The notes under the pieces: generated by a model
Databases searched by the model: none
Told to the model about the DNA's origin: nothing
Seen by the model: the letters and a program-made list of their open reading frames with translations, nothing else
NCBI RefSeq assembly: GCF_002157465.1
Contig: NZ_NHOC01000003.1
Span: 109,930-173,929 of the forward strand
Origin: Butyricicoccus porcorum
GTDB lineage: Bacteria; Bacillota; Clostridia; Oscillospirales; Butyricicoccaceae
Direction: 5' to 3'
DNA: 64,000 bases
Program-made: the position numbers and the translations under genes
In this document: piece by piece, positions 18,574 through 25,728 of the stretch
Numbering within the stretch: the first letter of the stretch is position 1
Layout: every line of letters begins with the position of its first letter

Positions 18574-19883
18574 CTATCAATGGTCATGCAATGGCATTTG
18601 CAGACTTGTCTGGAATGATGTCGGTTTGTACTAAGACTGGTGATAATTCGAGAGTTAATGTACTGAGTGCCTTAATGTCCTTCTCCTTGGCATTAGATGC
18701 TGCCAAGGATCACGAAGTTGGTATTATTACTCCGTATCATGCACAATCTCGCTTGCTTCATGCAATGGCACGAGATGTGGCAGATGCGAATCCGGAATTA
18801 AAGCCGATTACCTGTGCTACGGTTCACCAATTCCAAGGTTCTGAAAAGGATGTTATTGTTTACGATGCAGTTGACTGTTATCGTATGCCATATCCGGGGA
18901 TGCTACTTACTTCAACCGGAAACAATTATGCCAACAGACTTTTCAATGTCGCTCTAACCAGAGCAAAGGGTAAGTTTATCGGTGTGGCAAATATCGCCTA
19001 CATGGACAACAAGAACCTATCTAGTAGCCTTATGTTTGAGCGTATGATTGAAGGGCAACGAAAAAAACCAAGCTGCCTGAGCGGGCAGGAGCTTTCTCAG
19101 AGGCGCTCTGCTATCAGCGGAAGCACCATGAGTTTCTTTGATAATGATGATGGAAATCGTCGGTTCCTTAAAGATGTATCTGAAGCCCGACGTGAAATTA
19201 GAATAGATATTCCAGACAAGCCTGTGGAAGATGCGTTTTCCGGACAGTTGGCCACAGCGTTGAAGACTGCCATGGGAAAAGGCATTAAGGTTTATCTCAG
19301 AGCAGAAAATAAGCAAGGATTGTCTTCTGCTCTGAAGCCCCTTGCAATAGAGAACCCATTTGTCACAAATCCGGTGGTATTGATTGACAAGAAGATTGTG
19401 TGGTTCGGTATGCCAAGCTCTGATGCGAAATTCAAATCAGAGGGAAGTATCCTCCAGACAAGATACCGTCCAGTTATCCGCTTTAAGGGTTCACATACAG
19501 TGGCTTCTCTCTATGGCTTTATGGAAATGAGTAGGACTGTAGATCAAAGTAAGACTATCAGTACCGATAATGAAGGAAAAATAACTGATACTTTCGCAAG
19601 CTATGTGCTGGCAAATAAAAAGTGTTCTTCCTGCGGTAAACCGATGAAGTTGCAAAAAAGTAAGAAAGGCAAGTTCTTCTTAGCCTGCACGGGTTATCCT
19701 GCTTGCCACGAGACTGCGCTTGTCGATGTGGACTTGGTTGAACGGTATTTTTATCGCCATGGTGGAATCGGTCAGCACTGCACACGATGTAACTGCTCGT
19801 TGGAAGCAAAGCTTGGTCCCTATGGTCTCTATATTCAATGTTGTGGAGTATCACACCATAAATATAAGCTAGATGAAATTTGA
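18574..19883 (+). pseudogene. Truncated second copy of the superfamily 1 helicase
   Basis: The C-terminal 437 codons of the helicase, cut at the IS66 end. It keeps the second RecA-like domain (GIITPYHAQ, HQFQGSEKD, NVALTRAKG), the PLD-like region and the zinc ribbons, but lacks Walker A and the DEAS box, so it cannot hydrolyse NTP. An internal ATG opens a 430-residue frame, but no proper SD precedes it. Likely a by-product of rearrangement. Confidence 0.9.
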
Positions 19884-20412
19884 TTTGCCCCAAACACAGC
19901 AATAAAGAGAAACAATTGGTTAATGTAAGCTGGCAAGGTGATGCTCAACAGAAGTAACGAGCAAAGGGGAAGATTGTATGTTTTCTGCATAAGTTCCTTT
20001 TGGAAAACTACGACAGAGAATCTTTTTTGAAAAAGAGAATACTTGAATTTGATCACATCGCTGACAAAACTGTGACAGAATATAGCTGGGGCGCATAAGT
20101 ATAGTACTTCGGACCCAATTGGTCCAAAGTCACAACCTAACTTCCCGACAAGTTGTCGGAAAGTGAAATCTCCACCAATTTATCTGGGATAAAATAATGG
20201 AACTCACATTCCGTTCTCGTTATATAAATTCACTTCAGCACAACTTGAGCAGAAGTTAAATCTGGTTATTCTCGGGAGAATCCCCAATTCTGTGTAAACG
20301 CTGTATAACAGTGTAGAAAAGAACGATATTTTATGATGAGGGAACAGCATATTTGCTGTTCCCTTGCTCACCCTATAACGGCAATTCCGTTCTGGTGTCA
20401 AGGGCAGCGATG
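18574..20412 (+). repeat. 1,839-bp direct repeat, right copy
   Basis: Same sequence as 4292-6130. Its left edge is the last base of IS66 and its right edge abuts DNA found nowhere else in the window. Recombination between the two copies would delete 14,282 bases and leave one intact helicase gene. Confidence 0.95.
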
Positions 20413-20689
20413 ATGAAGTGCCCCCAATAGTTGGACGGTTTTCAAGCGACAGAGCCAGCCTGAATAAAGCAATATGCATAAATGCGTCTAAAAAATCTGG
20501 TCTAAATTCGGGTCTATTCCGCCAAAAAGTATGCACGCATTTATGTATATATTTTGCGGAAATAGTTCCGAACGAATTTCCAAGGACAACCAGACACACG
20601 ACAGCAGGAATTCCGGCCGAAAAGAATAAACGCCAAAATTGTTCAGAAACTACACTTCTGATAGCAATTTTGGCGTTTTAACGTGAAAA

Positions 20690-20845
20690 TTATTTACTTG
20701 TTCTCACGAGCAGAGCGACAGTCTCGACGTGGCTCGATAGGCTGGAATTGATGTCTGATTTTCCGCGTGTCCGTGGAAACTGCTCTACACCCGAAATAGG
20801 CGAGATAAGCCTGACATCAAATCCGAGGTCTAGAACGCGGCAGTT
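20690..20845 (-). pseudogene. Possible 3'-end remnant of a 23S rRNA (uracil-5)-methyltransferase gene
   Basis: On the minus strand the frame ends VEQFPRTRGKSDINSSLSSH then VETVALLVRTSK. The pattern ..FP.T..HVETV.LL is the usual C-terminus of RlmD/RumA. The rumA 3' end is a known integration site for conjugative elements, so this may be an attachment-site scar. Homology is short, hence low confidence. Confidence 0.25.
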
Positions 20846-21135
20846 CTTGGGAACGGTTCTGAACCACACTCCCACTACAATATAATATCGGCAGGGGGGA
20901 AGGGGGAGGAGCGCCATTGTTTCGACTCTGCCTTTCTGTTTAGGGGATAAGTCCACGGTGACTTATTTCCGCGAACGCCTTATGCACTCAATCCGCAGCA
21001 AATGATGTTCCAAGGCTTATTCCTCGATTCTGGTTGATTGGAGATAAAGATAAGGATAACTCTCGATACACATGTAGGATCTATAAAGACGTAATCTTTG
21101 ATACAAGCCCGGTCGCCGGGAAAGTGTATAAAAAT

Positions 21136-21178
21136 AGCGAAAACCGCAGGAAACAAGGCGTTTCTTGCGGTTTTCGCT
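21136..21178. terminator. Strong stem-loop, terminator-like
   Basis: Arms AGCGAAAACCGCAGGAAAC and GTTTCTTGCGGTTTTCGCT pair over 19 positions with one mismatch and a 5-base loop. No long T-run follows on the plus strand. It lies downstream of the convergent minus-strand AbiJ-like gene. Confidence 0.5.
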
Positions 21179-21326
21179 GTATTTGTCGGTGTTCAATTTG
21201 TCCCATCAGAGCACAGCCGAGGTGCCCCTGACACTGGCATCTGGGCTCCAGCGCGGCTGGCTCAGGGAATAATTAAAAAGTATGCCAAAATTAAATGGTT
21301 TGGGCAAAATTAAAAAGTGTTGATGG

Positions 21327-22499
21327 CTACCTTTCCAAGATGTTATATTTTTGGAACAGTCGAACAAAGAATTCCTTCAGATTTTTGAGCAGTTCTTGCT
21401 TTTTGCTGTCTGACTCTGTAGCATTTATAAATTCATATCCGCCAAATCGATACACGTCATAACCATAAAGGCTCATTTCTCGTTGTGCTTTGACCATCTC
21501 GCTATAAAGCCTTGGGGACGCTCTATCTCCATCAGCGTAGTGCTGCTTCCCGTCGATTTCGATAACCACCCTATTGCGATGGGAGAATATCATAAGAAAA
21601 TCCATTTTCTGATGCTCAAATAGCTTATAGCCACGCTCTGCCTGAGTCAGCGGGTCATAGTAAAGGTATACTTGTGGAAGTAGAGCCGGAAAATCCTTAC
21701 CACACGTTTTCATTAATTCATAGTATGCCTGCATCATCCACGTTTCTGGGCCTGACTTAGCACCGGCAGCTTTAAAGCTGTCATCCAAGCTATCACAAAG
21801 TCTTCTGAGTAAACGGTTTTCTACATTGTCAACGACATCATATTTAGCAGCAAACCATTCTACAAGCTCACTCCAAAGAAGGCCATTTTGCGGGATTGAC
21901 CTATCATATATGAGACACTTGTCGGCGTTTCTCGTGATTCGGATGTCATTGTTGAGCGCATCATCGAACACGATTTCTGGTTTGTATTTTGCAGCGAAAA
22001 TAATGTTTTTAACTGTTCCCTGAACCCCAGCCCTCATTGATACACATTGATAAAAATCTTTGTCCCCGATGCTATCCTTGATTTCAAGTTGATATTCATC
22101 GTGGGCAAGGTATCTATTAATCACTTCAACGAGTTCAGAATTGTGAATTGGCCCTCGGCGCTCTTCTTCCGCACTCCATCTCCAGTGATGGATATTAGGA
22201 TTGACATATTGTTCAAGAAGAAAGCAAAAGCCCTCATCGGATAGTTGCAGATAATCTATAACTGTATCCAGCAAATAGCTTTCTGGCCAATCATCAAACC
22301 TATCCATGTGCCTTGCTATTTCAGAGATTGTTCCCTCACTCAATGATGGGCAAACTAACTTTGCAAATTCATGATACTCCTTATCACCAGTCAGGCTCCC
22401 CATAGCGAGGAGGGCATCAATAATAGACCGGCGAGTCTCATCGATAATTCTATGTTCCTGTTTCGTCTCAGAAGACAATTTCATTTCAACACCTCTCAA
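21327..22499 (-). CDS. AbiJ-like protein (AbiJ-NTD3) with C-terminal DUF559-like nuclease
   Basis: 390 residues, a predicted abortive-infection or antiviral protein. The N-terminal 150 residues (ETRRSIIDALLAMGSLTGD; LLDTVIDYLQLSDEGFCFLL; ELVEVINRYLAHDEYQLEI) match the AbiJ N-terminal domain 3 pattern. The C-terminus near residues 295-350 is a Vsr/DUF559-like PD-(D/E)XK fold: HQKMDFLMIF, VVIEIDGKQHYADG (E-x-D/G-K core) and YGYDVYRFGGYEF. The middle is unassigned. It probably senses infection and cuts nucleic acid (inference). It is followed on the same strand, 35 bases upstream, by mcrC, so the two may form one defence operon. Confidence 0.78.
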   Translation of the reverse strand: MRGVEMKLSSETKQEHRIIDETRRSIIDALLAMGSLTGDKEYHEFAKLVCPSLSEGTISEIARHMDRFDDWPESYLLDTVIDYLQLSDEGFCFLLEQYVNPNIHHWRWSAEEERRGPIHNSELVEVINRYLAHDEYQLEIKDSIGDKDFYQCVSMRAGVQGTVKNIIFAAKYKPEIVFDDALNNDIRITRNADKCLIYDRSIPQNGLLWSELVEWFAAKYDVVDNVENRLLRRLCDSLDDSFKAAGAKSGPETWMMQAYYELMKTCGKDFPALLPQVYLYYDPLTQAERGYKLFEHQKMDFLMIFSHRNRVVIEIDGKQHYADGDRASPRLYSEMVKAQREMSLYGYDVYRFGGYEFINATESDSKKQELLKNLKEFFVRLFQKYNILER

Positions 22500-22534
22500 C
22501 GCAGTAGCAGTTGCCTTCCCTCGAAAGCACCGGC

Positions 22535-23650
22535 TTAAGAAAAGTGCTCATCCACAATCGCATTTAGCTGTGCAGCAATCTCAGAGAACTCTCGGTTCAA
22601 ATCGAGTGTCCGGACGCTGACTTTATTTCCGCTCATGTGGTAGGTGTTATCCGGCTGGATGAGCTCGTCTGTCCGGGCATACAGTAGCATGCCAGAAACC
22701 TCATGCGGACGGTCTCCAAATTCCATATCCTTGTTTTTCACATAGGTGAAAATCTGGTACAGGTTATTCGAGTGAAGCGTATGGACATCATATTGTGCCT
22801 GCATCGTGTGCGTGTAGTATTTTGCGTCGATAATCAGCACCCGGTTACCCTGCGTGAGCATGATGTCACTCTGCATCACCGGCAGTAAGGTTCCAACGCC
22901 ATCGTCCAAGGCCCACGGGATTTGTGAGGCCGTTGCTTTTATCTGTGGGCATTCCTTTGCGTAGTATTCGAGAATGAACTTCTCATACAGCCTGCTCATC
23001 CGCTGCTCGTCCACAAAGGAGGCCAGCCGGTACTCGCCGCTGTCAGTGCTCATGAGCATTCCTTCCAGTACCAATTGGCACAGGCTGATAAGCATCCGGT
23101 AGGTATTATTGTTGCGATGAAAGCGGATGGAGCTCCATCGAATTGAAGCAGGGTCAATGGTGTCCACATTGGAGAAAAAGAGCATCTCTTTCTTCAGGTC
23201 GGTTTTATAATCTTCGCTCACCCGTGCATGCCGCAAAAGGAGCATGACCGTCGTTTTCAGAATTTGATTGAGCAGATTATTCTCCGACAGCTCATCGTAT
23301 TGGCAGGTCAAGACTTGCTTGCGGGCAAGGCGATTCTGAATAGTACCCGGCATATCGATTTTTCCGCGCACAACAGGAAGCGTTTCTGTCCGGTTCATGT
23401 ACTCCCGGTATAAGCCCTGCTTCAGTTGTCTTCCGATACCTTTGGCCAGTATTGCGGCAAAAAGATTATGGAGATTGTCGAAATCCTCGGTCGCAACATT
23501 CTCATAGCCATCCTGATTCAGCGTGGTAAACGCATAGGACAGCATATAGTAAATGTTTTTGATGAGGATGCTCTTATGCTTGTTTGCGCCAGACTGAGAC
23601 ACGTTGCTTCCAGTGATTGGGGTAATAAACGATATCTCAACATGGAGCAC
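22535..23650 (-). CDS. mcrC: McrC-family restriction nuclease subunit, no McrB partner visible
   Basis: 371 residues. McrC supplies the PD-(D/E)XK nuclease of modification-dependent restriction and normally works with the McrB GTPase. Seen here: the family start ILIKNIYYMLSYAF, the PVVRGKID segment, NNLLNQILKT, and the nuclease core QSDIMLT then VLIIDAKYY (D-x(n)-D-A-K) near residues 260-280, followed by NNLYQIFTYV. The conserved region starts near residue 29, so a GTG at VSQSGANKHK may be the real start. mcrB would be expected immediately upstream, but that DNA is an IS256 scar. McrC is therefore orphaned unless a partner lies elsewhere. Confidence 0.88.
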   Translation of the reverse strand: MLHVEISFITPITGSNVSQSGANKHKSILIKNIYYMLSYAFTTLNQDGYENVATEDFDNLHNLFAAILAKGIGRQLKQGLYREYMNRTETLPVVRGKIDMPGTIQNRLARKQVLTCQYDELSENNLLNQILKTTVMLLLRHARVSEDYKTDLKKEMLFFSNVDTIDPASIRWSSIRFHRNNNTYRMLISLCQLVLEGMLMSTDSGEYRLASFVDEQRMSRLYEKFILEYYAKECPQIKATASQIPWALDDGVGTLLPVMQSDIMLTQGNRVLIIDAKYYTHTMQAQYDVHTLHSNNLYQIFTYVKNKDMEFGDRPHEVSGMLLYARTDELIQPDNTYHMSGNKVSVRTLDLNREFSEIAAQLNAIVDEHFS

Positions 23651-23720
23651 CTTAGATCAATGATCATCTCTGCGGAAGAGAATGATATAGCTTCCTAATG
23701 CTGGGAAGCGGCTCAATTCT

Positions 23721-23887
23721 ATAGACGAACTATGCGCTTACCGCCCACTGCATGCTACCAGTCTGCCCATTGCCCGTCAAGGACAGGCGTTGTGCGAGCA
23801 TCCTTGACGGGTATTGCCCAGCCAGGTACATAGCAGTCAAGGCGGTTAAGCTTAGGAATGAATTTGCGAAAAACTATTGACAGCATC
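23721..23887. repeat. 167-bp IS256-derived repeat, copy 1
   Basis: Nearly identical to 49598-49764. Contains an 11-bp inverted repeat (CCCGTCAAGGA / TCCTTGACGGG, 23773-23811) and ends GAAAAACTATTGACAGCATC, which looks like the leader region of an IS256-type element. In this copy it is followed by IS256 transposase coding sequence. Confidence 0.85.
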
Positions 23888-23889
23888 TG

Positions 23890-24137
23890 ACAACTTCCGG
23901 TGACGTTACACTTCACGTGCCTCGCCTTAAAGGTGTATCCTTTGAAACAGCCTTTATTGAGCGGTATCGCCATCGGGAGAGCAGCGTAGAAGAAGCCCTT
24001 ATTGAGATGTATCTGGCCGGTGTTTCCGTGCTCCGAGTGGAAGATATCACTGAGGCTATGTGGGGTAGTAAAGTATCCTCTGCCACCATCAGAGAACTGA
24101 ACAAAAAAAGCCTATGTTCATATCGAGGATTGATATA
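23890..24137 (+). pseudogene. IS256-family transposase fragment
   Basis: In frame from about 23917 it reads LKGVSFETAFIERYRHRESS, then VEEALIEMYLAGVSVLRVED, the central DNA-binding part of IS256 (MULE-type) transposases. The first 80 or so codons are missing and the frame breaks at an A run (LNKKS instead of LNKKAYVHIED), then stops. No catalytic residues remain. Together with the 167-bp leader this is an internally deleted IS256 copy. The following 270 bases hold no gene apart from the promoter of the next operon. Confidence 0.85.
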
Positions 24138-24412
24138 ATTAGGCAGTGCTGTTACAAAATCCTTCAACACAACATTGTTTCTGTTTTATGGCAAACAGCA
24201 CGACGGAATAAAGATACTGCAATCTGGAACTCAGCAATAACTGTGCTAAGAGGAGCATATCAAGTATTTTCGTGTTTTTGTTAAGTCTACGACATTAGCG
24301 GATCAATTGATAACTTTGATTGTCAAATATAATTGGTGGCATTATAGGGAAATATTGATTACTGGCAGTGAATAAGAACATATTTTATATCAAAAGAATT
24401 TTTTGTGGACTA

Positions 24413-24441
24413 TTGACAAAAACAGCTCTTTGTGGAATAAT
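24413..24441 (+). promoter_or_regulatory. Promoter of the HerA operon
   Basis: Consensus TTGACA, 17-base spacer, AATAAT, about 20 bases before the first gene of the operon. AT-rich upstream sequence. No operator palindrome is obvious. Confidence 0.65.
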
Positions 24442-24461
24442 GAAAATATAAAAAATATGAA

Positions 24462-25634
24462 ATGGGGAATAAGGATTTGAAATATTGCGCTAATTGTGGG
24501 AACCCAATGGAAGATAATGATATCTTTTGCACAAACTGCGGTGAACAGTTCCCTGATGCCATAGTGGAAAATACAGTTTCGCATGAACAGCATACATCCG
24601 ACAGTGAACCGGAAGTTCGCAAAATCAATTACGAAGAAGAATGGAATTCTGTAAAAGAGAATATTTCTAATACAGCTGGGAAAGCAATTTCAGGAGCACA
24701 GGATATTGTCGCCCAGATCAGTCAGAAGGTTGAGGATCGAAAGCAAAGTATTCAGGTTCAGGTTGCGGAAGAAGTTCGTCAGCAGGAAGAAAAGAAAAAA
24801 AGCCGGAAATCTGCAACACTATATGGAAATGTTGGAAACAACTATATGTCCTCCACGGAATTATGGAGTTGGCTAAAGAAGGATTCAAAACGTCAGAGGT
24901 TTTTCACTGAAGATTTTTCGGAATTAACAGAAGAAGAATTTATGCATAAAATTGCGGATAAGATCAAGGAAAATGGCGTACCGGCTCATGTTGAGAAACG
25001 ACCGATTCAATGGGATCGCAGCAGTCTGCGAGAAGAGACTTATTTTGTTGAACCGGAAACAACTGCCGTTAATCCCCTGTCTTGTTTGATTCAATTTAAT
25101 CATATTGGCAAGTTTACTTTTGTAGAGGAGAAAACTTTTATTACACCTCCTGATTTGCCGGAAGTACCCATGAGCCCGCTTTCTGTAGATCCTACTTTGT
25201 TGAAAAAAGCTGGCTATCTGATAATGGGTATACTATTATTGATCGTCAGCGTTTGCTTTTTCATGTTAAATGCAGCCGTTGGAATGTTTGGCTTTTTAGC
25301 GGTTGTCGCATTTTTAGCAGGAGCGCTGTTAACATTTATTGGATTTAACTCATCTACAAAGCTTAAGGCTATTCGTGAGCATAATCAGAAATGTGAAGAA
25401 CAAGAAAAAGCATGGAATGCAGCATGGACAAACTGGCAGAATTCGATATTTCTCCATTCCTTTCAGGAAGATATAAATGGCCACCTGAGCCGAATCTTTG
25501 ATTCTGTATTTGACTGTATTAAGCAGGTAAGTGATGAAGAATTCAAGGGAAGAGTTTCCCAGGAACACGAAGACAGTAATAATATGAACGAGCTTGAGCA
25601 ACTGATTGCAAGGCGAAAAGAGGACTACAGATAA
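24462..25634 (+). CDS. Zinc-ribbon membrane protein, first gene of HerA operon
   Basis: 390 residues of unknown function. Residues 8-30 form a zinc ribbon (YCANCGNPMEDNDIFCTNCG). A charged helical stretch follows (ENISNTAGKAISGAQDIVAQ, then ISQKVEDRKQSIQVQVAEEV), then a globular part (STELWSWLKKDSKRQRFFTE), two adjacent membrane segments at about 249-295 (YLIMGILLLIVSVCFFML; GMFGFLAVVAFLAGALLTFI) and a coiled C-terminal tail. The start gives MGNKDLKYC behind AAATGGGG, a modest SD. It probably anchors or assembles the complex at the membrane, since the next gene is a HerA-type ATPase in the same direction. Role is inference. Confidence 0.85.
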   Translation: MGNKDLKYCANCGNPMEDNDIFCTNCGEQFPDAIVENTVSHEQHTSDSEPEVRKINYEEEWNSVKENISNTAGKAISGAQDIVAQISQKVEDRKQSIQVQVAEEVRQQEEKKKSRKSATLYGNVGNNYMSSTELWSWLKKDSKRQRFFTEDFSELTEEEFMHKIADKIKENGVPAHVEKRPIQWDRSSLREETYFVEPETTAVNPLSCLIQFNHIGKFTFVEEKTFITPPDLPEVPMSPLSVDPTLLKKAGYLIMGILLLIVSVCFFMLNAAVGMFGFLAVVAFLAGALLTFIGFNSSTKLKAIREHNQKCEEQEKAWNAAWTNWQNSIFLHSFQEDINGHLSRIFDSVFDCIKQVSDEEFKGRVSQEHEDSNNMNELEQLIARRKEDYR

Positions 25635-25658
25635 ATATTAAAAGATACATTTGATGCA

Positions 25659-25707
25659 AGGTAAATGTTTATTATGTGGGAAAACAATAATAGACATTTA
25701 CCTTTTG
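25659..25707 (+). promoter_or_regulatory. Long intercistronic stem-loop before the HerA gene
   Basis: Arms AGGTAAATGTTTATTAT and ATAATAGACATTTACCT pair with one or two mismatches around a GTGGGAAAAC loop, and TTTTGTTATG follows. It could act as a weak attenuator or mRNA-processing site that sets the ATPase level relative to the first gene. It argues for starting the ATPase at the downstream ATG. Confidence 0.55.
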
Positions 25708-25728
25708 TTATGTGATGAGGGAAATACG

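Larger units (their letters stand above)
16006..18574 (-). mobile_element. IS66-family insertion sequence
   Basis: A 2,569-bp element with the three classical genes tnpA-tnpB-tnpC on the minus strand. Terminal inverted repeats begin GTAAATGCTCAATAATCACC (left) and, in reverse complement, GTAAGTGCAAAATAATCGCA (right). IS66 usually makes 8-bp target duplications, but the flanks here are ATTTGAAG and TATCAATG, so no duplication is present. The right end abuts the right copy of the long direct repeat. Confidence 0.92.
20413..21326. other. About 900 bases without a confident gene
   Basis: Begins with GTGCCCCCAATAGTTGGACG, which looks like an IS3-type terminal repeat, and continues as mixed non-coding sequence. 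It holds a hairpin with 11-bp arms (CGCCAAAATTG and CAATTTTGGCG, 20631-20675) followed by TTTT, a short RlmD-tail-like frame and a strong terminator-like hairpin. The 100 bases before the next gene show nothing recognisable. Confidence 0.55.

Noticed and set aside
18591-19883. A separate 430-codon gene
   Set aside because: It is the exact C-terminal copy of the helicase starting at an internal Met without SD and without ATPase motifs.
20418-20681. 87-codon frame in the gene-poor stretch
   Set aside because: Begins in an IS-like end, crosses a hairpin and shows no family resemblance or SD.
23773-23811. attC/integron-like site in the 167-bp repeat
   Set aside because: The inverted repeat is simple, there are no core sites of the attC type, no integron integrase and no cassette array.
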